From contig BSBM01000386.1 of the NCBI GenBank assembly GCA_027924585.1, positions 5,968,501-6,032,500 on the forward strand: a stretch of DNA of 64,000 nt. The letters run 5' to 3'. Below, piece by piece: positions 57,586 to 64,000 of the stretch. A program made the translations under genes and the position numbers. The notes beneath the pieces are model-generated. The model saw only the letters and a list, made by a program, of their open reading frames with translations. It was not told the DNA's origin and made no database searches. How positions within the stretch are numbered: the first letter of the stretch is position 1; every line of letters starts with the position of its first letter. The DNA is from Larix kaempferi. Taxonomy: Eukaryota > Streptophyta > Pinopsida > Pinales > Pinaceae.

Positions 57586-60125
57586 CACCATACCTGCATT
57601 CATTCAACCATTTCATCCTTTAGATTTTTTATTATTTTTTCATTTTAAATTGCGACACCCGTGACTGTACTTACTAGACAGATGCGGGTACCCACAGGTT
57701 GGTTTATAGAAAAGTCACTCATTTTTCTTGTACTCATGATTTTTCTATAGGTCAACCCGTGGGTATGAGGCCCTAATTTTTAAAACTTGATAAAAAGAAA
57801 AAATAACCAACAAAAAGTAAAAACAATGGTTTGAATTGACAGTAGAAGGAGAGACCAGTTACTTGCAATTGACAGAATCAGATTCCGTGGCCTGGTGTAA
57901 CCGCTACGAGCATTTGAAATAGGAGGCTCTTTTCACCCTTTTGCTCCAACAAATGAATTGGTGAGTTTTGTTTCCATTTTTGAAACTATTTATAAAATTC
58001 ACTTTCAATTTTTACCCACTTTTGTCATTTTGATATAGTTTCAAAATTGTTTTTTAACTTTATTTAATCAACTAATGCACTTTTTTAAGTTTCTTTAATT
58101 AGGTGAAGTTTGAAGCAACATTTCTCATAAATCTTTACAACGATGGTCTATAAAGGATTGATTTTCCTTGTGACACGTTAGTTTGGTACAATACTTCCTA
58201 TCAGCTTATGTCGTAATGAAAATCTCTTTTTACTAATTTGGTTGTCTCCACGATATCGACAGTTTTTTGTCATTTGACAAGGTCAAGGAATAGAGTTCCC
58301 TGTCACCTATAGAGTTTTCTAAGCACTTGTTAGACTCCTTAAAATCAAACAATATCACTAAGTATACTTGTCACTTTAGACTCGCTAAAGGAATTGAAGC
58401 GACATCCACTTAGGTATAAGTTTACCCCTTTTCCGGACCTTCATGGATTAGTTACGAAAAAGGTATACTCTAGTCATACATGGCTAGAAGAGTTCTTCTC
58501 TCATTGTTTTACACTTTTTTGGGTGAGGAGACTAACTGTACGAAAAATGACTTTTTGGAGTCTCCTTTAGGGTTTTCAGACTCTCGAAACATGAAAATAC
58601 CAAGCGAGCATTCACTAACTCGGGCTCAATGTGAAATCCACGAGTAAGTATATGGAGTTCTTGTTTAAGTTTTTTCAGACTCCTTTAATATGAAAACAAT
58701 GGTGAGCATGAACAGATCCAGGCTCGATATTAAAATCCATGGATCAATGTATCGAGTACTAGTCTATCTCTTCTTCAAACTCGTTAAAAAATGAAGAAGG
58801 TCTTGAGTTTCCTACCCATGGACTCATTAAATCACACATGGTTGGACTTATATCAAGCAGTCTTCTCCCTCTTTCTTCGAGCTTGCTTTCAAAAATGAAG
58901 AAGGACTATTGAGTTTGTTATCTTGGACTCATTAAAACTAACAAGAAGGCTATTATTTAAATAAAAAGAGAAAAGGGAAGGGAAGTATGTCAAATATTTT
59001 TCAGTATAAAGGAAACAAGTCATTAATGTCCTTGAACACAACACCTTTTTGAGTCTTTCAAACAAGTTGGGTTTTAGTTTTTGGCCTTAGGATGAACTTG
59101 ATCTTAGAGTTTTACTCCTCTGATTGGTTACTCTTCCAGTCATATGGAGAATCTGTTAATGTTTCCTACATTACATATTTGTATCATGATCCCCTTACTA
59201 TTAAAGCTTCCTAAGTCACTCTTGTGTCGTGCTCAATGTTCAAGGACAAACCCTCATGTCAGCCATTCTGCAGTTACCTTGACCTCATATGTCGGACATT
59301 CCTTGGTGTTAGTTTGTTTCATCATGTACTCAGTCCTATTCCAAATCAAATCAACCTTTTGATTGTTCCTCGTGTTGGATTATGGAGGATGCCTTAAGAC
59401 CTCCCTTCCAATGGAATTCTTCCCATCGAATTCAACACATCTTTCTCTGGGAATGAAGTTTACAGTTTCGGGTAGTACCTTAGGGATTGCAGTCATCAGT
59501 GGAAATTTCCCTCACCGTTGAATAGTAGGAATACATCAATGTCCCCTACTTAATAGATTCTTCATGTGTTCGACTTCAAAACCTTGTATTCACATCTGTT
59601 AGAATGTACTAGGTACCTTGGGTCTGATTTTCATTATCGGTGGGCTTCCCTCGCATTTGTTAATGGTATACATTAATGAACGGTAATCAAAATCAATCCT
59701 CCATGTTTGAATTCATCTCATTTATTCACATGGTTAGGATTCATACTTTGAGATGGTTTGGATAAAGACCTTGGGCGTATGATAGCATTATCACTTTTTT
59801 TTATTTCCCAAGCTACGCAAGACTGAGCCACACCTATTTTGGCTCTTGATGAGACATAGATCTATCTTGTTGATATGGATATGATCTCCTGTTTGACATG
59901 GATCCACGCTTTTATTTCAATGGCCATGCTATATACATCTTTCAGTTATGTATTGGAGTTTATGTTCTATCACCCTGAACATCTCCAGATGTCAAGATTG
60001 TAAACTACTCTCTAACCTTTGTTTTTTTTTTAGGTACTGGTTGTGACCTCATCATGCGGTTTATTTGCTCCTCCTCTACTTGGATTGTAATGTATTTCGG
60101 TCATCGCTTCCCTCTGACCTCACAC
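57586..60125 (+). other. Gypsy-3 3' untranslated region
   Basis: 2.5 kb with no supported gene. Weak repeats of 'aaaatgaagaagg' with 'ggactcattaaa' occur at 58780-58940. The promoter of the antisense gene should lie in its left part, but I cannot point to a clear TATA box. Confidence 0.5.
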
Positions 60126-60138
60126 ATTAGGGGGAATC
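60126..60138 (+). promoter_or_regulatory. Gypsy-3 polypurine tract region
   Basis: ATTAGGGGGAATC just before the 3' LTR. Confidence 0.55.
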
Positions 60139-61064
60139 TTTTAGCAGTCAAATTAGCACTTCTTTATCTGTGACTGCATTACTCTGACGATCACACAATA
60201 GGTTAAAATGGATTGAAGAGATTACCTTGACCTTAGATGAATTTAGGCTGAACCTTATAATCCCTCACCCAGAAGCATCTTTCTTTACCTATTTTAACTC
60301 AAAATCACGACTATCATACTTTTCATCTAGCGGGTCAACCACGGTAATCATTACTAACAACCCACAGGTGTCAACAAAATTGTTGCACTCGCTACTTGCA
60401 AGCTGAAGAAATCACGAGTCACTCGCTAGTTTCCTCAGTCTATAGTCACAGGTGTCTTAATAAAACTTTAAAAAATAATTAAAAGCACGAATTGGGATTA
60501 GTTCAGATAAGTATCTAACCTCCCCAACTTCCCAACTCAACCACCTTTCGAACTAAATCCTCCTTCCTTTCCATAAATACAAGGGGAGGGCTTGAGAAAG
60601 GGACCTAATGTTCATGGAAGAAAGATATGCTAGAGGAATTCATATTTAAGAGAGAGGAGTAGGAACCCAGGGTTTGGTTACGAAGGCTCCTGATGCAGAG
60701 CAAGGTATGACTGATGTACTTTTCTACATTTATTAATAAAGATCAAGACATTTCTTCCTTTCCCAATAAGATTGTTAACATCTATTGTTGTTTTGATTAT
60801 TAATTGATGTTATGCTATATTGTTAATATCAATATTTATGTATAGTCAAACTGGTGTGGGAAAGGTTCTGGTTTGTTTTGTAGGTTGTTGCTGTAGCAGA
60901 GGATGAGAGAAAATCTTGGACCAGTTGTCATAAATAAGGTACATGTTTCTCTTACTTCAACTCTGTTTGCTTATAACAACATTTACAAACCTCTGTATGT
61001 CTGTCTTGTTAACCCCCGTACATTGGTAGTCTTCCCCTACTATAAGGTAAATTCCCTAACAACA
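60139..61064 (+). repeat. Gypsy-3 3' LTR
   Basis: 926 bp, aligned throughout with 32255-33129 plus 40242-40283. The start reads TT instead of TG; the end is CCCTAACAACA. It contains the uninterrupted version of the Copia-D target site. Confidence 0.9.
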
Positions 61065-62400
61065 ATAGAGATTTGAACTTTGAAGCTTTAAGCAATGACT
61101 GTTGTAAAAAATCCACTTGATGCTATAGCACATAGCCTTTCTCCTTATCCGGACATGCCTTCTCAATCCCATCTAGATCAAGTTCCCATAGTTCCATATA
61201 TTCATCCTCTTCCTCCGTCATTGGAATATCTATTGTTGCCCCTTCCCCTTTCGTAACCAGGGGATCGTCCTCATATGGACGAGGGGTTTTCTCTTTTAGT
61301 TTCTCCTAGGTATATCTATCATCCCCATCCCTTGGCAGGTCCTGATCATTCTCTAGGATTTGACTAAGAATATCAAAGATATTGGATGTTGTGGCCTTGT
61401 CCCCTGAATCTGGACCTACTTTTTTTTCCTTGTTTTTTTCTATTGGATACCCTGATAAAAAACTCCTCATCAAGAGCCTCCTTTGGCTTCCCATGGGAGG
61501 GGGATTGTTCAAGGGTAAATCCCAGAAATGGTGACAATGCTAATGGCATTTCCTGCATTTAAACGGGATATGCTCATAATCCAAATACTGCACCTATCCC
61601 TCACCATCCTAGGTTAGGGAAATGGATTTACGGAATTCCTAGTTTATGTCCATATAGACACAGATCCTCATGTATGATGTATATCTCACTCGTCGAGTTT
61701 GATATGATATCTTCATAAAATTTCCAAGGGTTTTCCCAATGTCTTGCAGGATCTCTAGTTTCCAATACTCACTTGGAAGTGAGTATAGAGGAATCCACAC
61801 TGGGGCACTCTTCATATCTTCTTTGTCTACGCTAAATATTTCTTGCTAAGGCTTCAAAAAAAAACCTAAAAAGAAGAAAAAATAGGTCACTTGCAAATCC
61901 TATCTCTATATTCTATATTAGAAAGGATGATTGTGAAGAAACCTTTGGACCCAAGTTGAAGGTCATAGTGCCCTTTTGCTTTCCATACTACATGAATCCA
62001 TTGAACCATGTATTTTTCTTTTGTCCAAATTTCCATGAACTTATCAATGAGAGAGTGATCCTTCATGTGTTGAATCCAATCCCTCAATTTCTCAAATTTT
62101 ATTTGCATTGATGGTATCTGTTCCGATTTAGGGATACAGTGACTCAGTCCTCTACTAATCCTCCTTCCCTAAGGCCCTACCTATTCCATTTGAGATATGC
62201 TCGAAATAAATCCTCCCTTCCCTAGAAATGATTGACCTCCCTAGATCTCTGAGTCTTGCTTGCTTCTCTCCACCTTTTCGCATGGGGAGGGAAATCCTTC
62301 CCCTTGACCTTTTCCATGACTTTGCTTCACTGGGGAAGCCATCCATAACAAAACCCTCCAAGTGGAGAATATTCCTTCCAAAAACCTTTCACGCAAACCC
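61065..62400 (-). pseudogene. LINE ORF1 remnant
   Basis: In minus direction: a basic N-terminal part (SWKRSRGRIS), the DUF4283-type domain (HMKDHSLIDKFMEIWTKEK, VVWKAKGHYDLQLGSKGFF), a decayed stretch, a CCHC-like region (YLDYEHIPFKCRKCH), and an acidic C-terminus (EEDEYMELWELDLDGIEKAC) ending at the Gypsy-3 LTR. ORF1 of plant L1-type LINEs is an RNA-binding protein. Stops and shifts are numerous. The ORF2 of the same element is at 30225-32253. Confidence 0.82.
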
Positions 62401-62780
62401 TCAGATGCCAATCCTTAATATCCCAATATATTTTCAAAATTTGGGCAATGTTGACAGTGGAATAATCCTCTTGATCCTTCAACCATCACACTCTATATGT
62501 GTATGCATCAGTTTTAAATTTCAATTTCAATTTGTGAACAACTTAAGTTGACACCAATTTTTCTAAATTACCACCATCAATAATTAAATTACAACACATA
62601 GCTTCAATGTTACATTTTTTCTAAGGGGTGCATTCCTCTATCATAGTCCTATTTCAACCTCTTTCTTAGACTACAACAATACCTTCTCCATCATCAATTT
62701 TTCTTCGTGCACTGCCCTCAAATGCACCACCTCAATTATTAATACCATTGGTTCTACTTTATCAATATGAGTTCTTCCAT
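62401..62780. other. Unassigned AT-rich stretch
   Basis: Nothing recognised. It may be the LINE 5' end or the start of pol decay in the next element. Confidence 0.3.
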
Positions 62781-63914
62781 CCTGTCTTCTTCCATGTTTT
62801 CAAATTTCTATGCATGAAATGACCATATGGCCTTGCATTCCACATCTGTAGAAAGCAACTTGAAATTTCCCTCCTCTACCTCTACCTCTCAGTGATTGGC
62901 CTCTTCCTTTACCAACATTAACTTCCAATACGATGATCCACAACACTAGAGATGCTTTCATTATCCTCCACATTTTTTTGTCTTTCTATTTTCCTCTTCT
63001 ATACCCTAAACTTTTCTTGTGCTCCATTATTTCCTCAAGAATTTATCCTCAATACTCAAAATTACTTGGTAAGCCTCTTCCACGAAATGGAAATTCAAAA
63101 TATTGAACTATTCTTGAATGGAATAACTTAAAGCATTTACATACATATAATCGATGTTGGACTCTCCTCATTCTTCCTAGACTTTAGATAAATTCAGTTA
63201 AACTCCTATGTGTATGTACTATTATTGACATATTTGATTTTCCCAATTGTACAATATTCTTAACAAATTAAAAGCATAATCCACAAATATTGAAAATTCA
63301 TTCTTAACTCTGACACCATCCTATCCTATATTTTGATCTCCTCTCTTCCATAACTTCCTATTTTCACATGTAACTTATCCCACCATAAATAAGTACTTTT
63401 AAATTTTGTATCTACAAGGATAACCCTCCTAGGATATCTAATCAACTATATTTTAAATAAAGTTTTCCATTTCTCCTATCTAATATGTTAATTCGTTGGT
63501 ATTTAAACTTCCAAAATATGCATGATTATCAAGTTTAGATTCACCTCTGATGCAACTAAATGTTTTGATTATTCTCTCTTTCACTGTCATCTACACTTTT
63601 GTTTCTTCTCATAGAGTCTCTGATCCCACTTTAATCACTAATGTATTGCACCACATGTGTGATACTTCTGTCTAGGATAACTCCTTGGAATCCATTCTAG
63701 TCTTCATTATCCTCATCATCGTTGTAAGATCATTCACATGTTTTGCACTCTGTGACTTGTTGGGTATTCCATGAACTCTTCCTCTATTTCCCATCGCTGT
63801 GATTATGCTTTAATATATCTTCTTATATGCTCACCAACTTCACCAACATTAGCATTCTACTCAAATATAATACCCAGATATCTTTGTTCCTGTTGAGTCC
63901 CAACCATAAATGCA
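62780..63914 (-). pseudogene. Gag remnant of another LTR retrotransposon
   Basis: On the minus strand, broken frames show EEAYQVILSIEDKFLRK near 63050, an Arg/Gly-rich GRGRGGKFQ, and a zinc knuckle FYRCGMQGHMVISC near 62812-62860, whose first Cys is lost. Highly decayed; Ty3/gypsy (chromovirus-like) or copia cannot be settled. Confidence 0.55.
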
Positions 63915-63930
63915 TCCCACTCTGATACCA
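63915..63930 (-). promoter_or_regulatory. Primer-binding site of the rightmost element
   Basis: The minus strand reads TGGTATCAGAGTGGGA two bases from a TG...-type LTR edge; initiator tRNA-Met type. Confidence 0.75.
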
Positions 63931-63932
63931 CT

Positions 63933-64000
63933 TGTTGCATAGAGACTATGTCAACTTGCAAATCAAAGTAAAATCCTAGCAAAACAAAGCCATTTAGATT
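63933..64000 (-). repeat. Edge of a 5' LTR, continues off window
   Basis: Begins TGTTGCATAGAGAC on the plus strand, two bases from the PBS. Only 68 bases are visible. Confidence 0.6.

Larger units (their letters stand above)
32255..61064 (+). mobile_element. Gypsy-3: old Tat-like Ty3/gypsy element containing Copia-D and Copia-E
   Basis: LTRs of about 917 bp (after removing Copia-D) and 926 bp flank a PBS, a 2.2-kb leader, gag, protease, RT, RNase H, integrase, a second RNase H, an antisense gene and a 2.5-kb 3' region. Without the two copia insertions it is about 14.7 kb. The LTRs differ at roughly a tenth of sites by eye, many of them CG-to-TG/CA, so it is the oldest LTR element here with both LTRs in view. 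It sits between ORF1 and ORF2 of a LINE. I see no clear target duplication (GTATA versus ATAGA). Confidence 0.9.

Noticed and set aside
62155-62361. Independent 68-residue gene
   Set aside because: It lies in line with the LINE ORF1 remnant and reads as its basic N-terminal part.

Overview
This window looks like intergenic DNA from a large, repeat-rich seed-plant genome. Almost everything I can recognise is LTR retrotransposon or LINE sequence, nested several layers deep, in AT-rich DNA. I see no ordinary host gene, rRNA, tRNA gene or CRISPR array. A gymnosperm would fit the density of Tat-like Ty3/gypsy and degenerate Ty1/copia elements, but that is inference; the sequence does not name the species.

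Layout, left to right. (1) 1-11714: Gypsy-1, a Ty3/gypsy element on the minus strand whose 3' part runs off the left edge. In its own direction it reads 5' LTR (10266-11714), primer-binding site (PBS) with a 75-bp tandem array, a small ORF0, gag, protease, a second gag-like segment, RT/RNase H, integrase, and a very long extra ORF (ORF3) with its own TATA-like box. ORF0 to integrase is one uninterrupted register of 2200 codons broken only by stop codons. (2) 11715-13122: 5' end of Copia-A (minus), whose gag is cut by Gypsy-1. (3) 13123-15303: old DNA with a copia RT fragment (Copia-F, plus). (4) 15304-29533: Gypsy-2 (minus), 1.54-kb LTRs, internally deleted, with Copia-B (16947-23857, minus) nested in it. 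(5) 29534 to about 30200: the 3' end of Copia-F. (6) About 30225-32254 and 61065-62400: two halves of one LINE (minus), separated by (7) 32255-61064: Gypsy-3, an old Tat-like element on the plus strand. Copia-D (33130-40236, plus) sits inside its 5' LTR and Copia-E (47664-54673, plus) inside its integrase. (8) 62800-64000: gag remnant, PBS and LTR edge of a further element (minus).

Several junctions are supported by target-site duplications: GTACA for Copia-D, ATTTC for Copia-E, near-matches for Copia-B and Gypsy-2. The nesting order therefore gives relative ages. Gypsy-3 is the oldest LTR element with both LTRs in view. By eye Copia-D is older than Copia-E, and Copia-B is youngest.

The most interesting material is accessory coding sequence carried by the gypsy elements. 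Gypsy-1 ORF3 (sense) and an intron-containing antisense gene in the 3' part of Gypsy-3 share what looks like the same plant-mobile-domain-like fold signature, although the elements are of different lineages and the genes lie in opposite orientation relative to pol. A second strong signal is the Copia-B/D/E family. These copies lack gag, protease, integrase and a working RT, yet have clean LTRs and target duplications. An intron-like segment is kept in two copies that have a damaged 5' splice site and is precisely absent from the third.
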